The translations under genes were made by a program, and so were the position numbers. Positions 23,395-30,828 of a stretch of DNA of 34,645 bases are shown here, piece after piece (position 1 is the first letter of the stretch; each line of letters opens with the position of its first letter). The notes beneath the pieces are model-generated. The model was given only the letters and a program-made list of their open reading frames with translations. It did not search any database and was not told the origin of the DNA. The DNA is from a virus. Location of the stretch: the IMG/VR virus record IMGVR_UViG_3300031167_000001, positions 1 to 34,645 of that record, one strand, 5' to 3'.

Positions 23395-24114
23395 TTAATA
23401 GCTTTGCATTAGCCAACACATTTTTCCCAAAATAAAGGTGTCTCCATTAATATCATCATGCGTGATTTGCATTTCTTTGAAAGCGGGGTTATCAGAACAA
23501 ACTCTCACTAAATCTCTTTCAATATACAGTCGTTTCACCACCGCTCCCTCATATTCAAGCCAGATAGCATAAAGCTCCCCAGAAACCACCTGTTTACTGT
23601 CCGTATCAACACCCACCACTGCCCCATCCCTAATAGTGGGTTCCATAGATCGTCCACGAATCAAAACAGATTGCATATTTGGTTTTAACCAGTGTTTTGG
23701 AATATCGATGGTTTGGATTGGATCATATTCAAACAATTCGATAGGGCCACCAGCACCAGCAAAAGCATAAACACCAACTTCCACCGAACCCTTCTCTATA
23801 TCCCCAATAGCAGGATTATTTCCTGATCTATGCGGTTGGTTGTCCATAGTGGGTAAAGTGTGTTGTGTGGCATCTGACGGCTTCCTGCTCTGCGTGTGTG
23901 TTGCACTATTTGCTCTTTTTGCCTGTTCTAATAGGCAAACTCGCTCAATTTCTTTAAAGCTCCTCAATTTAGGTTCTATCTTGCCAGTCTCCCATGAATT
24001 GATAGAGCGAATCGAGAAACCAGTTTCATTGGCAAGCTCTCCTTGAGTCCAATTAACCAGCTTTCTGAGCCTATATATTTCTTCAGCTAAATTCATAATA
24101 GGATAAGAGTGCAT
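23395..24114 (-). CDS. CI/LexA-type repressor with S24 peptidase domain
   Basis: The 239-aa protein has an N-terminal HTH_3 (RLRKLVNWTQGELANETGFS and SINSWETGKIEPKLRSF, about residues 15-55), a Gln/Ser-rich linker, and a C-terminal peptidase S24 domain with catalytic S156 (RGRSMEPTIRDG) and K194 (AVVKRLY). A candidate RecA-stimulated cut site is Ala-Gly in YAFAGAGG (119-122). It should bind the divergent operators at 24148-24176 and keep the prophage silent until SOS. No ribosome site precedes the start, so the transcript may be leaderless, as with lambda cI. ATG 24096 is an alternative start. Confidence 0.9.
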   Translation of the reverse strand: MHSYPIMNLAEEIYRLRKLVNWTQGELANETGFSIRSINSWETGKIEPKLRSFKEIERVCLLEQAKRANSATHTQSRKPSDATQHTLPTMDNQPHRSGNNPAIGDIEKGSVEVGVYAFAGAGGPIELFEYDPIQTIDIPKHWLKPNMQSVLIRGRSMEPTIRDGAVVGVDTDSKQVVSGELYAIWLEYEGAVVKRLYIERDLVRVCSDNPAFKEMQITHDDINGDTFILGKMCWLMQSY

Positions 24115-24141
24115 GATAAGAATAAAGATTCATTTTTTCTG

Positions 24142-24176
24142 TTGACAATACGCATATACTTGCGTATCATGCGTAT
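24142..24176 (+). promoter_or_regulatory. early rightward promoter (PR-like) with repressor operators
   Basis: TTGACA (24142-24147), a 17-bp spacer and TATCAT (24165-24170) make a strong sigma-70 promoter. The spacer and -10 hold ATACGCA (24148-24154) facing TGCGTAT (24161-24167), an inverted repeat, with a second TGCGTAT at 24170-24176 and one more ATACGCA at 24212-24218. These are the natural operator candidates for the adjacent repressor. A weaker leftward promoter for the repressor (TTGTCA, 17 bp, TTATTC on the minus strand) could overlap. Confidence 0.75.
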
Positions 24177-24201
24177 ATAGATCAAAACAAGGGGTTGTTA
24201 T

Positions 24202-24396
24202 ATGATTCAGAATACGCAAAAAAACATAAAAGTCAATCGGCAGATGAGGGTTTGTACCAACCTTGTGACAACCCCATGCACATCGAACTCTCATCTGCCT
24301 TCTCAACTATACCACATTCTTGAAGCTGGCCCGGTTTTCTCCTCCTCTCTCGGCCTCTTCTCGGATGTGGTTTTTTGTTTCCAGGGGGATTTATGA
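24202..24396 (+). CDS. first early gene, 64 aa, unknown
   Basis: ATG 24202 follows AAGGGG (24189-24194) and lies about 25 bases after the expected transcription start, where lambda has cro. The product is Ser/Thr- and hydrophobic-rich (PVFSSSLGLFSDVVFCF) without a helix-turn-helix. Its TGA overlaps the next ATG (24393, ATGA), which supports translation. The nucleotide sequence also contains long inverted repeats (GGCAGATGAG at 24239-24248 and CTCATCTGCC at 24290-24299), so part may work as RNA structure. Confidence 0.45.
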   Translation: MIQNTQKNIKVNRQMRVCTNLVTTPCTSNSHLPSQLYHILEAGPVFSSSLGLFSDVVFCFQGDL

Positions 24397-24704
24397 GCAT
24401 TGATAAAAATTGGGAAGAAGCTCGCATGGAAGTTGATGGGATTTTTTCAAAGATTCGGCATCACATTCTTCACTCAAATTTTGACTTACCCGGCAATTTT
24501 GATTGCGTAATTACGCAGGACGAGTTTGAGGCATCAAGGAATTGGGAGTCTCGATTAACTGAGTTGTTAGCGGAATTGGACAATGCCAAAGACGATTTGT
24601 ATTTCACTGAACATTTGCAAGTTGAGAAAGATGAATCAACTCATACCGATGATTTTAAATCACTCTTTAAACCAGTTGGATTCGATCAAGGAGTTTCACG
24701 ATGA
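24393..24704 (+). CDS. hypothetical early protein, 103 aa
   Basis: ATG 24393 has AGGGGG just upstream; the longer opening at 24375 is less likely. The acidic helical product (MSIDKNWEEARMEVDGIFSK ... ELLAELDNAKDDLYFTEH) is not in a recognised family. It is joined to its neighbours on both sides by overlapping stop and start codons. Confidence 0.6.
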   Translation: MSIDKNWEEARMEVDGIFSKIRHHILHSNFDLPGNFDCVITQDEFEASRNWESRLTELLAELDNAKDDLYFTEHLQVEKDESTHTDDFKSLFKPVGFDQGVSR

Positions 24705-24802
24705 AGGAAAGACGATACAAGTATTTTTTCTTAGATTGTTTAGGGGCTTTATGTTTCGGAGCCTTAATTTATACCTTGTGGGTTTTAGGTCTTTCACTTT
24801 AG
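24701..24802 (+). CDS. 33-aa membrane micro-protein
   Basis: ATG 24701 overlaps the upstream TGA (ATGA). After a basic start (MKERRYKY) the rest is one hydrophobic helix (FFLDCLGALCFGALIYTLWV). The next gene has AGGAG right after its TAG. A short early membrane protein of unknown role. Confidence 0.45.
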   Translation: MKERRYKYFFLDCLGALCFGALIYTLWVLGLSL

Positions 24803-24812
24803 GAGCTATCCG

Positions 24813-24980
24813 ATGGGATTCGTTAAAGAATTTTTAGCTAAAGATTTTTGTGGGCAATGCGGATTTGAATTACTAGATGAAGAGGAATCGTACTGCTCAG
24901 ATCATTGTGAAGGATTGGGTAAGCACGATATGGATGAGCATCAGGATTGTGATTACAAAGTAGAACCAAAAGACCTCTGA
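24813..24980 (+). CDS. small zinc-ribbon-like protein, 55 aa
   Basis: ATG 24813 follows AGGAG. The product has CGQC (C13, C16), then YCSDHC (C28, C32) and a late Cys in HQDCDYK, a pattern that could bind zinc. No family is recognised. It belongs to the early operon before the recombination genes. Confidence 0.55.
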   Translation: MGFVKEFLAKDFCGQCGFELLDEEESYCSDHCEGLGKHDMDEHQDCDYKVEPKDL

Positions 24981-25077
24981 AGATTAGCTGAGATGCTATG
25001 AAATCCGTTTGTGTCATCAAAGAGGCGGGGGCTTCGGCACAAGCGGATAAGGTTAAAAACTAAAAATGGGGGAACAA

Positions 25078-25779
25078 ATGACAACTAAAGAAAAGGTTTT
25101 AAATATTCACCAACGATTGAACTTAATTATGGGTGATGTCGATTATATAAAAAAAAATAAAAGCATAAAAATTGGCGGGGGCGGTTACTCAGTCGTAGGG
25201 CATGACTCTGTTACTGCGTTGATACATCCGTTGCTTGTGAAATACGGAGTCACATTAATTCCGAGCATTACAGAGGTGTTACAAGAAGGCAATCGCACAA
25301 GCGTAAAAATGGAATTTTCATGGATCAACATAGATGACCCAAAAGATTGCGTAATTAATTGTTGTGCCGGGTACGGGATTGACCAGCAGGATAAGGGCAT
25401 CGGGAAGGCTATAAGTTACGCACAAAAAAATATTATTTTGAAAACATTACATATCGAAACTGGGGAGAGAGACATTGAAGAGGATGATATTGATTTTATC
25501 AATGAGCCTTTAACGCCTTCATTAACTCTGAGTGAGACAGATAAGATTGGGCTTAAAGAGTTCGTCAAGAAACCCATAAACAAAAAAACAGAGCCTACTT
25601 TATCCGTAGATCAACGAAGAGAATTTGTGGAACACGTTTCTACAAGTGGCATTAGTTTTCCAATAGCCGTTGAATTAATACAGGCACATGGTTATGCAAA
25701 AACTGATGATATTCCCGTTTCTAAGTTGGAGTCTCTTAAAGATGAAATTGCAAGTTTAGGGAAAGGGGTTCCCGCATGA
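25078..25779 (+). CDS. erf: Erf-family single-strand annealing protein
   Basis: The 233-aa protein shows the ERF family core: GGGGYSVVGHDSVTALIHPL, LLVKYGVTLIPS, and GYGIDQQDKGIGKAISYAQK followed by ILKTLHIETGERD. P22 Erf anneals single strands and circularises the injected DNA. The C-terminal part (EFVEHVSTSGISFPIAVELI) is a separate small helical domain. Start ATG 25078 is chosen since GGGGGA lies just upstream; ATG 25066 adds four residues. It overlaps the next gene by four bases. Confidence 0.85.
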   Translation: MTTKEKVLNIHQRLNLIMGDVDYIKKNKSIKIGGGGYSVVGHDSVTALIHPLLVKYGVTLIPSITEVLQEGNRTSVKMEFSWINIDDPKDCVINCCAGYGIDQQDKGIGKAISYAQKNIILKTLHIETGERDIEEDDIDFINEPLTPSLTLSETDKIGLKEFVKKPINKKTEPTLSVDQRREFVEHVSTSGISFPIAVELIQAHGYAKTDDIPVSKLESLKDEIASLGKGVPA

Positions 25780-26456
25780 ATACAACTGTAATGACAAAGC
25801 CGAGTTTAGGTGAGGATTTATCACGAAGGGCAAACACAATTTTAGACTTTTGCAGGAATTTAATAATTGATGATGATGATGGTTTTTCTGTAGCTGATAG
25901 AAAGGCCAGCGAAACCGCATCATTAGAAAAAGGGATTATTGAATACTGGAAAGACCCAAAGGCCAGCGCATATAAATCTTGGAAAATTATTTGTGCCAAA
26001 GAATCTGAAATGCTTACACCTATCAAAGAAGGGGGGAAAGAACTAACTGCAAAGATGCGTATGTATCGGATGCACAGGGAAAAGATAGAACGTACTCAGC
26101 AAGAAGCTAAACAATTAAAGCGTGAAACAGATGCAAGGGTAGAGGCGTTTAAATTGGCAGAACAAGGCGCACCTAAAGAAGTTACTGATGCAGTTGCAAA
26201 ACTTTTGAGTGAGCCAGTAGAAACCAGTTCAACCCAGGAGTTGCGAAGCAAAACAAGTTTCGCACTCGATTATGAAGTCAGAGTTATTAAGGGCAAAGAG
26301 CATTTAATCCCTGCCGAAATATTAAAACCTACAACACCACAAATGGTTAAGGCGTTGGAGGCGAAGGTTAAAAAATTAGCAAAATTAACAGGCGGGGAGC
26401 AGATACCTGGCCTAGAAATTATTCAAACTGAAACAGCTAGAAGGAGACAGATTTAA
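25776..26456 (+). CDS. recombination-operon helical protein, 226 aa
   Basis: The protein is mostly charged helix (residues about 60-140: KEGGKELTAKMRMYRMHREK, then IERTQQEAKQLKRETD) with a C-terminal domain (TSFALDYEVRVIKGKEHLIP, TTPQMVKALEAKVKKLAKL, then GGEQIPGLEIIQTETARRR). This plan is common next to phage annealing proteins; its C-terminal text resembles proteins with a helical swivel and a short wHTH-like end. The function is not known; it may help the Erf protein or inhibit a host nuclease. Confidence 0.6.
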   Translation: MNTTVMTKPSLGEDLSRRANTILDFCRNLIIDDDDGFSVADRKASETASLEKGIIEYWKDPKASAYKSWKIICAKESEMLTPIKEGGKELTAKMRMYRMHREKIERTQQEAKQLKRETDARVEAFKLAEQGAPKEVTDAVAKLLSEPVETSSTQELRSKTSFALDYEVRVIKGKEHLIPAEILKPTTPQMVKALEAKVKKLAKLTGGEQIPGLEIIQTETARRRQI

Positions 26457-26689
26457 TGGGTGAGATGATTAAATTAGGCGGTTTGTGGATCAATCAAGAT
26501 AAGAACGGGAATGAGTATTTTAGTGGGAATTTTGGTTTTGGCGGGAAAATTAATATCTTTAAAAACACCTACAAAACCAAGGACAACGATCCAGATTACA
26601 CGATGAGTATTTCTGCTAAACAGAGCAAACAAGATTCTAAACAAGACTCCAATCAAGATGTTTCTGACAATTCAGACATACCTTTCTAA
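26456..26689 (+). CDS. DUF736-like small protein with SSB-type acidic tip
   Basis: The 77-aa protein starts KLGGLWINQDKNGNEYFSGN, a beta-barrel pattern like DUF736 or small phage SSB relatives, then IFKNTYKTKDNDPDYTMSIS. A Gln/Lys/Asp/Ser linker leads to DNSDIPF, which copies the DDDIPF tip of bacterial SSB that recruits repair proteins. It lies with Erf and ends at a strong terminator. Single-strand DNA binding is inferred, not shown. Confidence 0.65.
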   Translation: MGEMIKLGGLWINQDKNGNEYFSGNFGFGGKINIFKNTYKTKDNDPDYTMSISAKQSKQDSKQDSNQDVSDNSDIPF

Positions 26690-26696
26690 CCTTCCT

Positions 26697-26715
26697 GCCC
26701 CTCTTTCTGAGGGGC
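26697..26715 (+). terminator. rho-independent terminator after the recombination genes
   Basis: Stem GCCCCTC/GAGGGGC, loop TTTCT, followed by TTAATTCTT. The hairpin is perfect and placed eight bases after the stop codon of the SSB-tipped gene. It separates recombination from replication genes; read-through or a new promoter is needed for the next gene. Confidence 0.8.
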
Positions 26716-26748
26716 TTAATTCTTCCTCAACTTGAAAATACGCTCAAT

Positions 26749-27444
26749 ATGAAATGGCTAAAACATGAAACGGATTCAATGAATAGCGAAAAAATGAAGA
26801 TGATTATTCACGAATTTGGCTTTGAAGGGTACGGCTGGTTTTGGAGAATTATGGAAATTGTAGCCGCAAAAATGGACGAAACCGGGAGGCATCATTATGA
26901 GCAACCAATATCAGAATGGTGTGCAAACTTAAAAGTAAAGCAGAAGAAACTCCGTTTGTTCTTGGAACTAAACCAGTTTCAAAGCAGTTTCAAAGTTGTT
27001 TATTCTGATAACAAACTCAGAATCGAAATCCCTAACCTATTGAAAAAGCGGGATAACTACTCAAAACACTTGGAAGTTACTTCGAAGCGACTGACAAGAA
27101 AGTCTCCCCTAGATGTAGATGTAGAAGTAGATAGAGAAAACCCTCTATACAAGAGTGAAATTTCTATAGGCAAAACCTTGATGAATTTTTATCAAGATGA
27201 GTTCTTCAAGATTTTTGAAATCAAGCCGGATATGAATTATGGCAGGGACGGAAAAATTCTACAGAGTTTAGCGGGAAAACATGGGGAGACAAAATTGAAA
27301 GAATTAATCATTAAATTTTTATCAAGCACAGATCAGTGGGTATCTGCAACTGATAGATCGGTGACGGTATTTAAAAGCCAGGTGCAAAAGTTATTACTTG
27401 GTAAGGGTGTGGCAAAAATGAATCCACAGCTTGCGGGTTACTGA
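26749..27444 (+). CDS. DnaD-like replication initiator/replisome organiser
   Basis: MKWLKHETDSMNSEKMKMII followed by HEFGFEGYGWFWRIMEIVAA is the DUF4373 (Lin1244/Lin1753-like) N-terminal winged-helix found in phage replisome organisers. The C-terminal part (LMNFYQDEFFKIFEIKPDMN to KELIIKFLSS) could be the helicase-loading domain. It is followed one base later by the primase-helicase gene, which supports a role in origin opening or loading. No ribosome site precedes ATG 26749. Confidence 0.7.
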   Translation: MKWLKHETDSMNSEKMKMIIHEFGFEGYGWFWRIMEIVAAKMDETGRHHYEQPISEWCANLKVKQKKLRLFLELNQFQSSFKVVYSDNKLRIEIPNLLKKRDNYSKHLEVTSKRLTRKSPLDVDVEVDRENPLYKSEISIGKTLMNFYQDEFFKIFEIKPDMNYGRDGKILQSLAGKHGETKLKELIIKFLSSTDQWVSATDRSVTVFKSQVQKLLLGKGVAKMNPQLAGY

Positions 27445-27445
27445 T

Positions 27446-29116
27446 ATGAAAAAAACCTTTCAAGATTTTGGCATCAAAGTTACCCGATCATCGGGGCAAG
27501 AAAAAGTTACCTGTCCTGATTGTTCACATACCCGATCTAAGAAATCAGATCGTTGCCTGTCAGTCGATATTGATAATGGGCAATGGCACTGCCACCATTG
27601 TCAGTGGGTAGGCGGCCTTGGTTATGATCGTGTAGATGGATATTCACAAACTCCAAAGGTTTACACAAAGCCAACCTATACAAAACCAGCATTACCCGAT
27701 TCAGCATTAACTTTTCTTTTAGGCGAAAGAAAATTAACACCCACAATTTTAGAACGCAACAAGATTGGGTTTAAAGATGGCTGGATTCAATTTCCGTATT
27801 ACAAAAATGGAGAGGTGATTAATGTCAAATCACGGAATGGTAAAAAAGATTTTAGACAGATTCAGGGATGTGAAAAAACGGTGTACAAATTCGATGATAT
27901 TCAGGCAACCACAATTATTTGCGAGGGTGAACTTGATGCGTTGTCGTGTGACGTTGCTACGGGCCAGAATAACGCAATATCGGTTCCTGATGGGGCCAAG
28001 GGATTCACTTTTTTTCAGAGCGTTGAGAAAGCCTTTGAGGGCGTTGAGCGACTACTGATTTGTGTTGATAACGATGAGCCTGGAAAAGAACTTGAAGTAG
28101 AAATTTTAAAGCGTGTTGGTTCTCATAAATGTTTACGAGTTGTTTTGCCGGATGGAATCAAAGATGCAAATCAGTGTCTAGCTGAACATGGGGCAGAGAT
28201 GTTGCGGGTGTGCCTTGATAACCCAATTCCATACCCAGTTGATGGTGTTTTTTATATGGGTGATGTGGATTTATCTAGTTACTACGAGAAAGGCGATCAA
28301 GAGGGCATCAGTACTGGCTACAAAAACATTGACCCATTTTTTAAATTAGAACGGGATGCAGGTCAGTTGATTACTGTTACCGGGATACCTGGGCATGGTA
28401 AATCAGAATTTGTCGATCAGATAATTGTTAACTCCGCAAATAATCATGGTTGGAAGTGGGGCGTATTCTCTCCTGAGAATTTCCCGCTTGAATATCATTG
28501 CTCAAAGCTGGCTGAAAAATTAATAGGGAAGCCGTTTAAAAAAGGGTACACGAATCAAGAGGGTGAGTTTGTTGATTACAAAAACCGCATGGATAAGTCT
28601 GAAATGCGGGAAGCCCAGGCATGGTTGCACGATCATGTTTATGCGGTGCTACCACCAGAGGATGATATTAGCATTGAGGCAATTATTAGTATTTTAAAAT
28701 CCCTTGTTTTTGCACATGGGATTCGTGCGGCTGTAATTGATCCCTGGAATGAAATTAATAGTATTGATGCAAGAGGAAACACTCCAGATCATGAGTGGAT
28801 CGGGGTGCAGCTAACCAAGCTAAGAAGGTTTGCAAGAAATCATTGTGTAACAATTTTTGTTGTTGCCCATCCTACCAAGATGCAAAAAAATGAGGATGGT
28901 TCTTATCCTCCGCCAAATGCCTATGACATTAAAGGTAGCTCCACTTGGCGAGATAAAAACGATTCGATTTTATGCGTACACCGCAACGGGTTGGCGCAAG
29001 ACCCTCCCGATTATTCAGTTCAAATTCATTGTTCAAAAGTGAAAAAGAAATTTCTAGGCCAGCCCGGTATGGGACTTCTTCAGTATGACTTCCCTACGGG
29101 GAGGTATTCAGATTGA
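27446..29116 (+). CDS. bifunctional primase-helicase (T7 gp4-like)
   Basis: The 556-aa protein has an N-terminal zinc finger (C23, C26, C49, C52 in CPDC and CHHC), a TOPRIM region (ICEGELDALS, then LLICVDNDEPGKE) for primer synthesis, and a RecA-like helicase: Walker A TGIPGHGKSE near 310, Walker B AAVIDPWNEI near 428, VVAHPTK (the H motif) and KGSSTWRDKND. This is the order of T7 gp4 and Twinkle. ATG 27446 is chosen over the upstream frame that overlaps the previous gene. It would act with host DNA polymerase. Confidence 0.9.
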   Translation: MKKTFQDFGIKVTRSSGQEKVTCPDCSHTRSKKSDRCLSVDIDNGQWHCHHCQWVGGLGYDRVDGYSQTPKVYTKPTYTKPALPDSALTFLLGERKLTPTILERNKIGFKDGWIQFPYYKNGEVINVKSRNGKKDFRQIQGCEKTVYKFDDIQATTIICEGELDALSCDVATGQNNAISVPDGAKGFTFFQSVEKAFEGVERLLICVDNDEPGKELEVEILKRVGSHKCLRVVLPDGIKDANQCLAEHGAEMLRVCLDNPIPYPVDGVFYMGDVDLSSYYEKGDQEGISTGYKNIDPFFKLERDAGQLITVTGIPGHGKSEFVDQIIVNSANNHGWKWGVFSPENFPLEYHCSKLAEKLIGKPFKKGYTNQEGEFVDYKNRMDKSEMREAQAWLHDHVYAVLPPEDDISIEAIISILKSLVFAHGIRAAVIDPWNEINSIDARGNTPDHEWIGVQLTKLRRFARNHCVTIFVVAHPTKMQKNEDGSYPPPNAYDIKGSSTWRDKNDSILCVHRNGLAQDPPDYSVQIHCSKVKKKFLGQPGMGLLQYDFPTGRYSD

Positions 29117-29331
29117 TAGCTATCAAATCAAAATTGGGATACGACAAAATTTATTCAGAAAAGTTACAAGAGAATATTTATTTTATTAAGCATAGAGGTG
29201 TTCAGGTTCCAGATGCGACTTTAGCAAAATATCTACCTAGAGAAATTTCATTGATAGGCAAGGTTGAGCTTGATGAATTGCGTTTGATTAACGATGCGAA
29301 AAAACTATTCAACGGGATGTTGATTAAATAA
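29113..29331 (+). CDS. hypothetical protein, 72 aa
   Basis: TTG 29113 overlaps the primase-helicase stop (TTGA). The product is basic and alpha/beta (KLGYDKIYSEKLQENIYFIK) with no recognised motif. It is linked by position to replication. Confidence 0.55.
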   Translation: MIAIKSKLGYDKIYSEKLQENIYFIKHRGVQVPDATLAKYLPREISLIGKVELDELRLINDAKKLFNGMLIK

Positions 29332-29343
29332 AGGAAAAATTTT

Positions 29344-29871
29344 ATGTTCGAGGTAAGAGTTTACAGGCCAGATCAAAGCGGGGCAGAGGTGTTGCACCAG
29401 GTCATTAGCCGGGAAAAGATGATTGCGGATCGGGATGCTATCGAATACGGACAGGTGATGATCCAGCAGTTTAAGAAACGGTCGCAACTGCACACCTCCA
29501 CCTGTAAGTATTGCAAGAAGACGTTTCAATCAACCAACAAGGGCCAGAAGTTTTGCACTACTAAAATTATGCTGAGAAATGAAAGCTGCACTTATCTTTT
29601 TAATAAAGATAAAAACAAAAAACCATTGAAACAAAAAGTGTGTATTTGTTGCTCAAAACCATTCTCCACAAGATTAGGTCCGCAAATGTTTTGCGGTGAT
29701 CCATGCACCTATCACAGTATGCCAGTTAAAAGGCAGAAGTGCGTTTGTGGCGGAGAATTTAGAACACACAGAAGTGACATTCACTCATGTGCGAGTTGCA
29801 GAGGTGTAGATAAGAAGTATGAAAGTTTTAAAGATGGAGGCGCAAGTAATGCGGTAATTGCTTATGAGTGA
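29344..29871 (+). CDS. multi-zinc-finger protein, 175 aa
   Basis: Four Cys-pair sites are visible: CKYC with KGQKFC, CICC with QMFCGDPC, CVCG, and CASC. The first two look like repeated zinc ribbons (CxxC-xF-...-G-x-x-FC). The N-terminal 50 residues lack Cys and include an EYGQVMIQQFKKR helix. An HNH nuclease is not supported because no HNH His pair is seen. DNA or RNA binding is plausible. AAGGAAAAAT lies upstream. Confidence 0.6.
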   Translation: MFEVRVYRPDQSGAEVLHQVISREKMIADRDAIEYGQVMIQQFKKRSQLHTSTCKYCKKTFQSTNKGQKFCTTKIMLRNESCTYLFNKDKNKKPLKQKVCICCSKPFSTRLGPQMFCGDPCTYHSMPVKRQKCVCGGEFRTHRSDIHSCASCRGVDKKYESFKDGGASNAVIAYE

Positions 29872-30232
29872 ACATCAAGAGCAAGTGAATCTATTTGATT
29901 GGGCAAGGAAATTGGAAGGGAGACACCCACAATTGAGATGGATGTTTAGTATCCCAAATGGCGGCAAGCGGAAAAATGGGTGGTGGGAAAAGGCCGAAGG
30001 TTTAAAGAAAGGTGTGCATGACATTTTCCTGCCAGTTGTTCGTGAAACATATGATGGGGATATGGTTCCAGGTCTTTTTATTGAAATGAAGTTTGGCAAG
30101 AACAAACTCACCAAGGAGCAGATAGAGTTTAAAACTGCAATGGATGCGGAGGGTTATAAGACTGCAACTTGCAGAGAATGGGGAGATGCCCAAAAAGTAA
30201 TTATTGCCTATTTGGGGTTGGAAGAAAGTTGA
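29864..30232 (+). CDS. VRR-NUC domain nuclease
   Basis: The protein shows the VRR-NUC pattern: E3 and Q7 in the first helix, IPNGGKR (about 30-36), AEGLKKGVHDIFLP, then GLFIEMKFGKNKLTKEQ with E74-x-K76. These are PD-(D/E)XK catalytic residues. Such nucleases process branched or replication DNA. ATG 29864 overlaps the zinc-protein stop (29869-29871); TTG 29858 is less likely. Confidence 0.85.
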   Translation: MSEHQEQVNLFDWARKLEGRHPQLRWMFSIPNGGKRKNGWWEKAEGLKKGVHDIFLPVVRETYDGDMVPGLFIEMKFGKNKLTKEQIEFKTAMDAEGYKTATCREWGDAQKVIIAYLGLEES

Positions 30233-30711
30233 TTATTGAATTGGATGAAACTGAGCAAGTTATAGCTAAACATTTGGCGGGGCGTAGGCACAATAACAAT
30301 AGGGAAAGAGGGGTTGTGGATAGGCAGATGGGGCCGCAGTCTTCGGTTGCAACAGACCTTAATGGGATTGGTGCGGAGATGGTTTTCGCTAAAATTTTTA
30401 ATGTTTACCCAGACTTGGGGGATCGTCCCGGCAAGGAAGATGGCACAACATCAAAGGGATCAACATACGATGTTAAAACGACAAAGTATAAAAACGGTAG
30501 ATTATTGGCTGTTTTGAACAAGAGAAAAGAAGATTGCGAGTTTTATGTCCTGATGATTGGAGAATTTCCAAGGTACACAATTACAGGATACGCTTCAGCC
30601 AAAGAGCTTCTTTCGGGTAAATACATTGATGACCTTGGATACGGCAAAGGTCATGCGATGAAGCAGACAGAGCCAGCATTTGTAAGATTTAAGGATATTG
30701 GTATCCGATGA
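30229..30711 (+). CDS. PD-(D/E)XK-like protein, possible nuclease
   Basis: TTG 30229 overlaps the VRR-NUC stop; the frame extends upstream to 30169 but that part lies inside the previous gene. The 160-aa product has GIGAEMVFAKIF (E50), a DGTTSKGSTYDVKTTK segment with D81-x-K83, and a beta strand after it, as in PD-(D/E)XK enzymes. It also contains a conserved-looking basic opening (AGRRHNNNRERGVVDRQMG). A resolvase or restriction-type nuclease is possible. Confidence 0.6.
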   Translation: MIIELDETEQVIAKHLAGRRHNNNRERGVVDRQMGPQSSVATDLNGIGAEMVFAKIFNVYPDLGDRPGKEDGTTSKGSTYDVKTTKYKNGRLLAVLNKRKEDCEFYVLMIGEFPRYTITGYASAKELLSGKYIDDLGYGKGHAMKQTEPAFVRFKDIGIR

Positions 30712-30766
30712 CTTACTGCAAAGAAAATTGTGCTACAGGTTTGAAAAGTGAAGGCTAACAATATTG

Positions 30767-30775
30767 TGATACAAT
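30767..30775 (+). promoter_or_regulatory. possible extended -10 promoter of the integrase gene
   Basis: TGATACAAT is a good extended -10 box, about 54 bases before ATG 30829. A clear -35 is not seen, as expected for this class. It favours the shorter integrase start, since GTG 30748 would lie upstream of the transcript. Confidence 0.4.
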
Positions 30776-30828
30776 CCAATTCTGTTACAGGACGGCTTGA
30801 CCAGCTTTTAAGTGGGGAGAGCAAAATA

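Noticed and set aside
24233-24427. Minus-strand gene opposite the early leader
   Set aside because: It has no promoter or ribosome site, is opposite a coupled plus-strand gene chain, and looks like a shadow of it.
24998-25063. 21-aa frame before erf
   Set aside because: It has no clear ribosome site and no recognisable features; it may be chance.
29344-29871. HNH homing endonuclease that could mobilise the intron
   Set aside because: Only zinc Cys pairs are visible; the HNH catalytic His and Asn residues are missing.
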